Positions 22,620 to 34,402 of a DNA stretch of 64,000 nucleotides are shown piece by piece. The translations under genes were made by a program, and so were the position numbers. Within the stretch, counting starts at the first letter, position 1; each line of letters begins with the position of its first letter. Below the pieces are notes generated by a model that was given only the letters and a program-made list of their open reading frames with translations, made no database searches and was not told the origin of the DNA. Source of the DNA: Monarcha castaneiventris obscurior (lineage: Eukaryota > Chordata > Aves > Passeriformes > Monarchidae); NCBI GenBank assembly GCA_026261815.1, contig JAMPIT010000481.1:1488001-1552000 (forward strand). Direction: 5' to 3'.

Positions 22620-22900
22620 CCATTGTAGTGACATTTCAGAACAATTTTATTTGTTCCGGTCGGCTGTAATTGAACATCTGGGTTAATAACGGGGAGATTC
22701 CCAAGGTTGGCATCAGAGTCGGGAAGGAAAAGGAGTAATTTTGGAGTCCTTCCTTAATCCCAGCTCCTTTGTTAGAAGTGTTGGTGTTATTTAATTGACT
22801 GTTAAATCCCAGTCACATGAGCACCCTCGAGTGTAATCTCCTGTGATAAATTGCCCGGTACTCGTGTCAGAGGCACATTCTGGTCTCCAGCCTGTGCAAG
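22620..22900. promoter_or_regulatory. Possible non-coding regulatory block
   Basis: This block has dense transcription-factor-like words, including gggttaataac (HNF1 half-site-like) and ttatttaattgactgttaa (homeodomain-like). It lacks long open frames or repeats. It is a candidate only; conservation cannot be judged from one sequence. Confidence 0.2.
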
Positions 22901-24580
22901 ACTGAGTGCCCTGTGATTACAGCTGACTTTTGCATAGGAAATGAGGGAGGAATGGATCTTATTTCAGTTTAAATTGATTTAAGAAGACAGTCGACTCCAG
23001 ATCTGGATAGAGACACTGTTCTCTAACCTGCTTGAAGTCGTTGTAGATACAGTTATTTTTTCCATGCTTTTCAGCAAATGTTTGCAGGGTCCAGGTCTTG
23101 TCAGATGAATGCAGACAGCCCTTAAGGGGGAAAAACCAGATAATTGCACAAGGTTTCATCTCACAGGTGGGAAAGAAGGAAGGGAAAGGGCTCAGTTAGG
23201 GTTAGGGGGGAACCAGTTACCTGTTGGAAACAGCCTGCACGCAGTCAGATCTCTAGGATCAGGAAAAAGAATGTCAAGGTGGAAATGGAAACTAGATATG
23301 AAGAAGGAACTGAGCAGATAAGAAAAGGATGGCAAGGAATGTGTGTAAGATGTCAAGAAAACCTTTTTTGTCCCGCAGTCCTCTAATATTTCCCCATTTG
23401 ATTCTGGTCATTCTCCCTCATTAGAGATTTCACCCTATGTCTTGTGGTCCCTGAGACCAACCAGAGCCAGAGAGATTGGCCAGAGGCAGGGCAAGGTGCT
23501 GGCATCCCTGAGGGGCACAGATGCTTGCATGGAGCGTGCAGGGGACAGTCAGTGAGTTCTGAGATGCTCCTGACCCCACTGGCACTGCTCTCCCCAAGCC
23601 TTGTGAATTAGGAAGGTGGCAGTGCCTGTGAGCTGCCCAGAAAGGTCGCTGCTCTCAGACCTCCATGCCTGGGTTCATTGTCAGAATTCACTGTCTCTCA
23701 GGTGCAGATCTTCAGCCCTTTTTGAAGCCACTCACATTTACACCCAGCTGGGAGGGCAGGTTTAGCTTTGCTCAGCCAGTCTCCACTTAGAGATTCCTCA
23801 CCTGACGTTCCCTTAATGCTCAGGGCAGCAGCAAAACAGCTCAGGGCTCCTGCCTGCCCTCGGGAAGGTGGTGATGGGCAGCAGCAGCCTGGAAGTTCCC
23901 TGGAAGCAGAGCCAAGAAACCAAGGATGCGCAGCAGGACAGGAGCAGCCCTGTGGGAAGCAGTTTGCAGCATGGACATGTCCAGGTAGGACAAGAGGTCT
24001 GGTCCAGACTGGCTGCACCTGGGTCCAGATGCAGGCATTGTATCTGGCAGAGGTCTGGAGGGACTGGTCCCGGTGTCAGGCATTTGTCTCCCTCCTGGAA
24101 GGCGAGGCTTGTGCTGAGAGCAGCCCACCGGCTGCTGTTTTGCTGTGGTTTGCAGGCTGTGGCACTGAGGGAAGTGGCAGCGTGCTGTGATGGGCTCAGG
24201 GAGCAGCCTGGCCCAGTCCCTGCGCTGCGATGTCCCGGCTCTGCTGCAGCAGCAGCTCTGACAGGAGCCCTGTCCCACCACACACAGCCCTGCCGATAAC
24301 AGCCTGCCCCCTCAGCCCTCCACAGCCGCATCACAGCCCATCTCATTTTATCCAAATGCCATTCCCCCCGCCCCCCCAGCTCTGGCTCATCACCAGGCTG
24401 ATATCAGTGCCCATGTGTCAATACCAAAGGAATGCCTGATAACATCCCGGCTTTCTCCTCGGTTTTTTCCCAGCTCCCTTTCAATCCAGAATAATTTGTG
24501 CTTCCTTATGACCCCAAAGGCACCACAAGACAAATGTATCAACATGAGTGTGAGCACTTTAATCAGTAAAATGCAAGATT

Positions 24581-24602
24581 AAAAAAAATAATAATAATAA
24601 TA
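24581..24602. repeat. A-run plus (AAT)n microsatellite
   Basis: Eight A followed by about five ATA/ATT-type trinucleotide units (ataataataataatag). Confidence 0.88.
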
Positions 24603-27600
24603 GCAGTACCCTGCAGGGAGAGAGACTGAGAAAAGAAGAGCAAATAAAAAGAAATGCTCTGTATGTTCTGGCTGGGAGCCAAAGGCCCTCTGGGCCAGGT
24701 TTGGATAAAATAGGGCTTAATTTCTGGTGTGAGAAACCGCTAGAGTGAATCTGTAGCAAACAAAGGCCAATTCACAAAGGGACATAGGCCAGGGCTGGAG
24801 GAGGAGAGGGCAGCCTGCCAGTTCTGCCAGCTCCCGTGATTTTATCATGTCTTGCAATATCAGATGTTTTACTTCTAGCTTCCTTTTCCTCTTGCATTTT
24901 TTTAAAAAAACTGCATTTCTGCTCATGAAGTCTGTAGGGGAAAACTTGAGATGATACACTTCAAAGATGGTCCAGAAAGCAAAACGAAGATAACAAACAC
25001 TAAAGCTCCTTAACTTAATGGAAATTAAATTGAGATTCTTAAACAAGACTCGGGGAGAGGAGAGGTTTTTTTAAAATGTTTGGGCTGGGCAGTGTGAAAT
25101 GCTTTCTTGGACCATGGACAAGTGTTTACATTTGAAAAGAAATGCTGTGTCAGCAGTGCTAGTGGGCTCATCGCTCAGTGACAGCATTATCTCCCTGGAG
25201 AGCTTCCAGTGCCAGAGGAGGGTGAGATCCCCAGATCTCACAGGGCTCAGCCCTGCCCTCTTCCACAGCACCAAAACCTCTGCTCTGCACATCCCCAGGC
25301 TCAGGGAGATGACAGAACGCCAACTATGGTAACAGGGTAGTACAAACCTACCAAGGGAATTCTCTCCGTAATGGGAATCTTGCCCGATTCTTGAAAGTCC
25401 ACTCTTTCCCTTGGGAGCACAGCAAAGAGCCTGTACCCAGAACAGTGGCATTTCCATCTCACCCCACAGTAGGGCTGGTACTGATGGGAATGAGTCACGA
25501 TCCCGTTATTCCTCTGATTCTTTCCAACAAACAGAGCAGGGAGAATGGCTTGTCCTGAAAATCCCAAGCTTTGCTGTTAGCTGCACGCTGTGCTTAATAC
25601 CCTCAACAATTAAACAGTTGGCTGGTAGAATATACTTCTTTTTCTCTCTAATTGCTCAGATCCAGGCAGTGTGTTTGGGATTCGGCTCTCAAACACTTCA
25701 GCATTTACTGCAGCTACAGAAACCCAGGGGCATTATGTGCAGTGGTGACCGCTTGGAGCCACTCTCAAGAAGGCTGCTGGGGATACAGGATTGCTTCCCC
25801 AGGGGTCATCCCTGTATTTTCCCATGGTATTATCTGATTTTTGAGGCCAGTTGTGGATGCAGGAATTCTGCCCACGCACATTTCTTCTGGCTGCTGTAGG
25901 TCCTGGGATGACAGTGGGTCGGCCCACACAGGGCAGCCTGTGGTCAGTCACCAGCCCACGCCAACATAAGCTCAGTCCTCATTTCTGAGTTTGAAAACAC
26001 CGTTCTGGGAGTGTGAACAACTGTGGTGTCACCACGTCCACTTTGGCTTTGCCTCAGGCCACCGTGACTTGGGCTTTCCCCATAAGATTTGTGATTGAAC
26101 ACAAGCAATGTGGGGAGCGTTTGTGGAGTGGTTTGGGCTGTTTTGAGTTTCAGCCCTAAAGGAGCCACTTCTAGAAACTGTTGCTTGAGTTGCTGCACTT
26201 CAGCAGGCAAAATAATTAAGTTTTCAAGAAGCTATTGAGCTAGGGAGCTGAGATGTCATGATATAGTTGGTTGAGAAGAGGCTGGTGGAGTTTACATCAA
26301 ACCCCACTCTGTTAATGAAGGATTTGAGCCCCATCCCAAAAGAAGGGGGGCCATATATGCAGTGGGAAGGCAAGGGATGAAAGAACACTGCAGTGTTCAT
26401 GACAGCAATGCAAAAATTTGGAAAATCCAAATTGCTCCATGCCCTCTGTGCTGGAGGGGAGCTGCCAGGCACGTGTGGATACAGATTTTTATACACCCAG
26501 GGCACCAGGGACAACCAGAGGCTTCAGTGACAGCCAGTCTCGTAGCACTGGTGACATTTCCCTCCAGGACAAGAGTACTGGGGGTGACTGGTGAGCCAGT
26601 AGCCCTCTCCCAGTCTCCTGGTGCCCTGCACAGGTGTCCCTTGCTGGGGAAGGGAACCAGAGCCATAGCCAGAGCTGCTTCCAGCCTGTCCATGTCCAGA
26701 GCCCAGCCCTGGCATGGTGGGGAGGGTCTCATCTGTGGGCACTGCCCTGCTCAGTGCCCAGAGGCAGGTGCAGCTTTTCCACTGTGCTGCTCAGGCTCAG
26801 TGGGACTAACAGAAGGGAAACAAGCAGAGTTTGACCCCCATTAGTGTCATAATTTCAAGTGATGCCCACCCCTTCCCTGAAGAGTCTTTTACACCCGCGG
26901 GGCTCTGACAAAGAGGGCTGTGTTCTTGCTGTGTATGATTAACTAAATCCTGTGCTGGATGTACCAGGCTGAATGGGCAGCTGAGGACCCTGTTTGCAGA
27001 GATAAAGGACGTGCACTGGCACAGGCAGTGCCTCTGCACGAGTGGGTTTGGAGAGGAGAGAGAGGCTGGGGCCTGTTTTCATCTAGTTTGTAGCTGTGGC
27101 ACTTACAGTACATGAAATCTGAAAAATCCCTTTGTTTGGCCGCCCTCAAGCTTCCCACATGGAAAAAGGGTGTGTGGGGATGGGAGTGCACAGGCTGTGA
27201 ACACAGTGTGCTCTCTGAGTGAGGCAGTGGGCAGGGAAGGAGGAGTCATTCCCCCACGTCATGGGAATTGTTTGGTTACCACCATCACACAAGGGAGGCT
27301 CCGCAGGTCACCCCTCAGGGAACTCCCCCAGGGATCCAAACCTGTTCTCTTCCCTGCCTCCACCCCAGTGTTTCACACTGTTTAGACACAGACATGCTCA
27401 GACACCACATTTTTCCTGCTGTTCCCACTTGCCTCTGTTCTTCTGCACCAAGACCACATATATCAAAATATTACAAGGGACAGGTGCTTGCAGGGTGAGG
27501 AGGTACAGAGAAGTCCCCAAGACTCCACATGCTAATTCATTTCAGCATCACCTGTCCCCTCTGCCCATCATCTAACACTGTTTTCATTACTCATAAATTT

Positions 27601-29652
27601 TCAAATGGAGTAAAGAAGTTTGGGCAGCTCAATGTGACTGCAAATGCTTTTGGAGATTGACAGGGACAACACTTAAATTGTCACATTCCAGCATAAGCAT
27701 ACTTTTCACTTCAGATATTTGGATAAAAGTGATATATTATGATGGTTTTCCAGGTTTAGTTTCACCTACAGCCTCTTGCATGGCAGCAGCTATCAGAAAT
27801 GAATGATGCCAGAACCAGACAGAGCCTGTGCTCTTAATTGTAGGGGCCACTTGTGCTGTGCTGATGACAGACAGTGTCTGCCTGTGTGCTCTGACTTCAC
27901 CTGCTCATGTGTTTCTAGTTTGGCTGCAGTGTTGGGAATGGAGGCAACTGAGAACATCCTTTTTGTACCATCTGTGGTGGTTTTTTTCCCTCCCAAGGGT
28001 TCTGAAAGATCAACTTGTAGTCAGACGAGTGTGATGTCTTTGAGCTCAGAGCAGATGCCTGCTTCAGGAACTGATCCAGGGGACACAAGTCAGGAACTAA
28101 TATCGAGTCCACCTCATCCTGGTATGGCTGTGTCTTAGCTGAGACTGCACAGCCCCTCCCAAGAATTTCACTCAGAGGAGGAGCAGGTGTGGAGGCAAAC
28201 ATGATATAACAGCCTGTGCACTTTATTGCCCAAACAGGAGTCCTGTGGAAGCAGCTCAGCACATCCTGGTGTGGTGTTCATTAGCACACAGGGCACCACT
28301 TCTAATGGCTTTATGTTGGGGTAAATATTCAGCATGGGTTAGGGTAGCCAGTGAGGTTGGGACGAGTGGGAGATTTGTTTCACTTTCTGAAAGTGACATT
28401 AGGACAGTTTATTTTGACTTTTTTATTTCTGCTTGCAAATATTTTTGTGTCTGTGTCTGCACACGGTGAGTTTCTTTTGTAACAAATCTTCACCTGTTTG
28501 CTAATTGCTGCAAGGCAAAGCCCTGCTGCATTTGGCACCTGGTTTCCTATGAACACCTTCACTTCTGGATATTACTTTGATAATCCCAACAAAACCATCC
28601 TGACAGCTCTGACTGATTGTCCCCATTCATAAAACTGCATCTTAATACCTAATCCTCCCCATTGCTGCCAGCCAGGCAGTTCCATTGTTAGAAAGATTAA
28701 ACTATTATCCCATGCAAACACCAACCTCTAATTTTTAAATGTTAGGCTGGAATCTTCCAGTGATGGGAAATGCCAGGATGCACGGGACACTGTGTTCCCT
28801 GGAGTTTCGTGGCCAATATGTTTAAAGCTCATGAAATATAAGCTACTGCCTCCTTCATGACTTCTGTAGGTGAATTAGTGTCCCCTCCCCCAGTCCAGTC
28901 TCAGCTGCTTTGCAACTCAGAAATGAAAGTGAATCTTTTGTTTTGCTTTTAAAATGTTTTTGTGGTGGTTTGGTTGGTTTTGTTTTTTTTTTTTTGTTTT
29001 TAAATTCTGCTTGAGTCACAGGCTAAAATTATAGATGATTTTGGACTATTTACAGCACAAAGATTTTAATAGCAGGCGCTCACTGAAAACTCAAAGAACA
29101 GTCCCCAGAACTGGACAAGTTAAATTCTTCACTACTGGGCCTTGTGCTAATACCAACTTTTTCCCATGGATTAGTATCAGACATGATCTAAGCGAGGTGC
29201 ATTTTGAGTCAGATTACTGCTCTCTCAGAAGAGCAGACTGGGCTGACAGGCACCTTCCTGAAAACTCCTTTTTTACCACGCTGGGTCTTGGAGCACTTTG
29301 GGTTTTATCAAATCTGCTCTGAAAGGGGCGATAACACCCCAACATAAGTTTTAAATTAACCCTCTTTGGCTGATGGGAATCTTGAACAGATTTGAGTAGC
29401 TGGAGTTACAATCAGAGAGCCCCGTGAGGCTGCGTTTGGCCAGCTAAACCCTTGCTAAAGGATGACCCATTTAATCTTTGTCATCATGGGAGATGGTGCA
29501 TGGTAAACCCCACAGAAGGATGTAAGGAACAGTGAACCTTTGTCCAGGCAGTCCCTGGTGTGGGGCACTGCTGTGAGCCCTGACCAGGAGCACTGGGTGG
29601 GTGCAGATGCCTCTTCTTGTGTGTGAGCACAGGCAGCAGCAGCCTGAGCTGT

Positions 29653-29692
29653 GGGGTGGCTCATGGGGCCATGGGGTGGATCATGGGGCCAT
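29653..29692. repeat. Two-copy 20-bp tandem repeat
   Basis: ggggtggctcatggggccat is followed directly by ggggtggatcatggggccat, one mismatch between copies. Confidence 0.88.
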
Positions 29693-32070
29693 CATTCATT
29701 CCTGTCACTCGCTGGAACTGCTGAGCTGTTGCATGCAAGACCTGGGAAGTCAGCATGGTCTGGAGACGGTGATTAAACAAAGATACAGGGCCTAAGGAAA
29801 TGCTCTGCTTGGCTGAGATTTATGAGCCATGGTCGGATATGTCACTTGAAACTGCCAAAACAGAGGGGGATGGGCACTGGTCCTTCTGGATGTGCTGGAG
29901 AGCTGCAGGCTGTCCTTTTCCATCAATTTGTGTCCCTGCTACAACTCAGCTGTCTGAGTGATGCCTGCAGCTTCAGGTGCTAGGCTCTCCCTTGGTATTT
30001 CTTGCCTTGACTTTTTTCCCTTGGTAGAAAGAATTCTGCAGTCTTGCTTATTTCACATCTTCAATTTTTAAAAGACAGTGGTTTTTCTATGTGAACCTGG
30101 CTTTTTCTGTAATTTTTTTACTGAGCTGAGGTGAGGAACTGAGGCTGCATGGTGGGGCTGTGCAGATCCCTGGGTTTGATCCATAGCTGCTGACGTGCTT
30201 GGGGAGTCTCTTGCTGACAGAATGCCTCTTGTTTATAGGAGAAAAGGCCTCTGAAGTGAAACTCTTATGTTTTCAAAAGGCAGCATCTCTCTGCTTTGCC
30301 TGAAGTATGTATGGGACTGGAGTTAATGGCTTCTGTTTTTGTGATTTCTGCTCCCACCTGTTCTGGAAGTGAAGGGTAATCAGCAGCCTCCAGCTCCTTT
30401 TCAGAGCTAAAAAGAGCCAAACTGGGAAGAAGATAAAGCAGATATGCACAGATTATGGTGCTCTGAAGAACCAGGAGGGACCTGTGGGATGAGGATCTGT
30501 CCTCTCCTGCCTGTTTCTCCTGCCCAGCTGTGAAAGGTGTCAGAAGTGCCAGGTCACCTGTGGCACTTGTCCCCTTTGCCAGAGCTGCCTTGTCGTGCCA
30601 GGAGGTGACTGGGAAAACAACCAGCCATGAAGCGTGGAAATCCCTGGAATGCTGTCTTCATCTCAAGGAGGGGATCTTCTGGTACATTTTGTCTTGAAAA
30701 CATTTTATTAGGGGAAAAAACCAGAGCTGCAGGGGCTAGGAATGGCAGGCAGGCAGGGGAATGATTTCAGACAAGAAAAATGCTCCTGAACCTCTCCGCT
30801 CCTCCCAGGCAAAGAAGCTGCCAGCCTTCATGTGGCATGTCATTCATCAAGCTGTCACCCCGGGCTCCGTGGGTTCACCCAGGAGGGAGCGTGGGGCACA
30901 CCTGTAACCTTTGCCTCCGGAGCTGTCTGCAGTTGTCCCCAAGGCTGGTTTCTGACTGCAAATGCAACAGTGGGGGAGGTGGGGAGGGGCTGGGGGTGTT
31001 CATGCCTGCAGGACTGGGAGTGGGGAGTGTGTGGAGGGTGCCCTGGAAAGCCTCAGCTCTCCGTTGTAGGGGTGTGCTGTAGCCTAGGGACACCTCTCCC
31101 CTTTCAGGGAGCAGCAGCACAGCTCCTCCCTGCCCTGGGGGTCCTGACACTGCACCCCAAACCCACAGAAGGTCCGTTTTTGGGAGGGATCCCAAGTGCT
31201 GGATTTGCTCATGCTGAGGGTGGTTAAGAGCCGTTTCAGAAGATTTCTGGTCACCTTTGTGGGATGCAGAGCACCTCCCAGACCTGCAAGCAGGCATCTC
31301 CTTCCTAAATGTTGGGGCTCTCTTTTGGGGTTCTATTTTGAAGTAACTCTTCCTCTCCCCATCAACTAAAGATGTTCAGATTTTGTTTACTGCTGGTTTC
31401 CAGATGTTATAGCAGCTTCATCTTGTGGTTTACCTCAGAGCAAAACACAAAAGAAGAGCCCCGTGCCCATTCCTGGCTGAGCACAGGCAGGAAAGCTGCA
31501 ATCCCACCCTGCTGAGTGACTGAAGGTGGGCTGGGCAGGCTTTGTGCCTCCTGAGGGTATGAGCTGCAAGATGCCAACAGAAGCAGTAGCTAGGCAGGAG
31601 ATAAAAAACACACCTGGTAGGAGAAATGAGTGGGTGCCAGCTTATTTTTGAAGTAGCATGCGAGTATCTGTATAGAGGGAGTGGCCTTTAAATTAGGGTA
31701 AAGTACTTAAAGGACTTTCTATCAGGCCAGTAAGTCCCACTCTTCATGGTTATTGTATAATTTATATAACACTTCAAAGGTATCAGGGCTCTCTGCAAGA
31801 AAATACTGGGGGAAAATCCACTCCTCAGGAAGTCTGCACTATGACCTTACAAGCATTAAATTCCCGACTCTCCCTTTTTGCTGCAACCTGGAACCCCCTT
31901 CTCTTCCAAAATGTCACCGAGGTCCCTTTTCCTTCCCTCCATCAGTTGCTTTGTTCTCATTACCTGTAAGTTTATGGATTAAAGCAGATGCTGCTCTTCC
32001 TGATATTTAAGAGGATGCTGCTGTGCATCAGGGAATCAATTTCATTTCTTAGCCACTGAATATTTACAGA

Positions 32071-32140
32071 TTTTTTTTTTTTTTTTTAATTCTTGCTCCT
32101 CTTTTTGTTGTTGTTTTGTTTTGCTTGTTGGTGTTTGTTT
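32071..32140. repeat. T-run and TTG-rich tract
   Basis: Seventeen T at 32071-32087 are followed by a ttgttgttgttttgttttgc-like stretch. Low-complexity DNA. Confidence 0.85.
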
Positions 32141-34316
32141 TCTTTATAATTTTTTTTTCTTTTAACCTCTCAGCTCCGCGGGAAGTGGAATCTGGGCGGC
32201 TCAAGTATTTCTGGTATCAGGGCTGTAGTGTTTGCCGAAGATCAAAGGAACCTTTTCAAACATCATGGTTACCATTAAGAGGTGGCAGCCGCATCTTAAG
32301 TAACCAACCTTTTCATCCGAGGCATGGGTGATTGAGACACAAACCCAGCTGAGGGGGCTGGATTTCAGTTCCTTGCTGGTCAATTTTGGCATCTCAGTTC
32401 TCTTGTAGCCGAGCTCTGGCCGCAGCGAGCCCCCAAGGGATGATCTGACCTTTAGTATGAATTTAGATTTGTGCTGTGACTTCTCTAAATTATGACTGCC
32501 AGAGGTCCTGGGGTCACAGCTCTCCATCGTCAGAGCAGTTCCAGCTCCCAACACACTCCCAGTGTGGGAGAAGGGATGCAATTATTGATGCTGATTTAAA
32601 AGAAAAAAAGAAAAGCTGGATGTAAACTGGATGCAAAATGCCAATCTGCTGAGGCGTGTCCTTGTTGTGACTGCTATGTATTAGAGATTCTTCTGGCCAA
32701 ATATAAATGGCACCACCTAAATTTCTGCTCTAGGACAACACATTAGCTCTGAACATGTCCCACATGGTGTTCCTGCCACCTTATAAATGGTTAAAGTAAA
32801 AGAGCTGCTCTCTTTGCTTAGATAAACAGGGTCTCTGTGTGAATAGCTTGCAACCCCCATCATAATCCCTCTCTGATCTCTGGTTATAAAAATGATAGAT
32901 GGAATGTAAACTCCATAAAGATTAGTAATCACCAAAAGCATAGAAAAAATATTGGGAAGAGTTGTAAGGTTTTTCTGCATTCCTGAGGAATTCTGCTGGG
33001 ATTCCTTTTCCTTGGTGGAGCTTGTGCTACTCCCCAGCTCATCTCCTTTCAAACTTGCTGTCTGGAGACATTCGTGGAGGATTTTCAAGTATCTCTGAAG
33101 AAGTCTGGCATGGGTTCCCTGTAACCTCGTGTAAATGCCTGCTGCTCGCCCCGGTTCGGCAGCTGGGAAGCAGGGCAACAGGATGTACATACTTGTCAAA
33201 GAATCCAGGGATTTACTGCTGGCAAGGGTGGTGCTGTGGTGCTCTCAGGGAAGGAGTTCTGACTCCAAAGCATCATTGCTCTCTGGCAGAACAGCAACCC
33301 TCTGTCATCCTATACCTTTCAGAGTATTCACGTGGAATCCTTTTTCCCCCATCTTTTGCATGCAGGGCAGCACATCCAAACACAGCTCTTGATCTTGTGT
33401 CTTGTGCTGCACGTCCGATTTTCAGAAGCTCATGGTTTACCTTAAAATGGAACCATTTTACAGTGTACAAATGCAGACTGCAAGTCACATCTCTCTCAAA
33501 ACAAACCTCTAAACTCGGTCCTTTAGTCCACTTCGGGAAATACTCCGGGGTTAAAAAACGTGAAGGTGGATCTTCCCAAAAATGGAATCGTTGGGAACTG
33601 GGTTATGACAGCTGCAGCCTTTGAGAAATCCAGCCGACTCTGTATGTGAGAGATTTGCTGGACTTGAAATTAAGTTTCTGCTAGTTGGTGGCAGTAAGGC
33701 AATTTGGAGAAGGGGAAAATGTACTCAACAAGAGATGGTCCCATCCTTTGGGATGGAATGTGGGTGTGGGATGAAGGTCCCAAGTCCAGCTGGTGCAGGG
33801 GGCTCAGTGGGACAGGGAATATCCACTGGGAACAAACCTCTCAAGCACTTGTGGCGTGGCTACAGCACCAGTGTGGAAGCCATGCCTGGGCTGTGAGCTG
33901 AGGGATTTGGGGGAAATGGGGAGGTTGTTTCACCTACTCCTCTGCAGGGTTTTCCCATGTACCTCCCACCTCTGCAGGGCCTTTGGACTGCGTTCAGAGC
34001 AGCTGTGTCAGGTTGAACAGCTCCAGGGACAAAGTCAGGCTTTCATTTAGCAGGAAGGTGTTTGAGGTATGTTGCCAAGATGGTGTTTTATTGCAAATTA
34101 TCAATGTAAGCTGCATCAGAGACCACCCAGAATCTTCCCTGAGAACATGGCTGTGCTTCGAAACTCCTGTGAGATTTCATTGCCCTCCTGTCCCTGCAGT
34201 GGGTACAAGCTGCATGTCCTGGGTTGATGCCATGGGCTGTTGGTGAGTCTTTTTCCTGTTATGCTAGGAGTGTTTTACTTCAGTGTGTTTGCAGTCTGAT
34301 TGTATCTGCTTTCCAG

Positions 34317-34402
34317 CTGGGAAACTGGGGTGCAGGCAAGCAATCCTTCCAAGACCACGTAGGAAACTCATGAAAATCAAGGACTTAATCCAGACCCCAG
34401 AT
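34317..34402 (-). mobile_element. MIR-like ancient SINE remnant (weaker)
   Basis: The + strand reads gggaaactggggtgcaggca, then ttccaagaccacgtaggaaa, then ggacttaatccagacccc. The order and spacing resemble the complement of the MIR region (GGAAACTGAGGCACAG, CCCAAGGTCACACAG, GGGATTCGAACCCAG). It is heavily diverged and the call is by recalled consensus only. Confidence 0.4.

Larger units (their letters stand above)
22901..34314. other. Intergenic DNA, middle part
   Basis: No gene recognised. The stretch near 23700-24430 is GC-richer and gives overlapping open frames of 140-180 codons on both strands, but none resembles a protein family and the frames shadow one another. It also contains an AAT microsatellite (24581-24602), T-runs (28983-28995, 32071-32087), a TTG/TTTG-rich tract (about 32106-32140) and a 20-bp tandem pair (29653-29692). 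Confidence 0.55.

Noticed and set aside
23195..23207. Telomere-like gttagggttaggg.
   Set aside because: Only about two units; expected by chance in 64 kb and not an interstitial telomere array.
23813..24355. 180-codon minus-strand frame and overlapping + frames.
   Set aside because: Overlapping frames on both strands in a GC-rich patch, no splice structure or recognisable domain.
33148..33165. ggttcggcagc resembling a tRNA B box.
   Set aside because: It lacks the GGTTCGANNCC core, a matching A box and a cloverleaf.
33022..33624. 200-codon + strand frame in the intergenic region.
   Set aside because: No recognisable domain, no initiation context or splice partners, and overlapping frames of similar quality.
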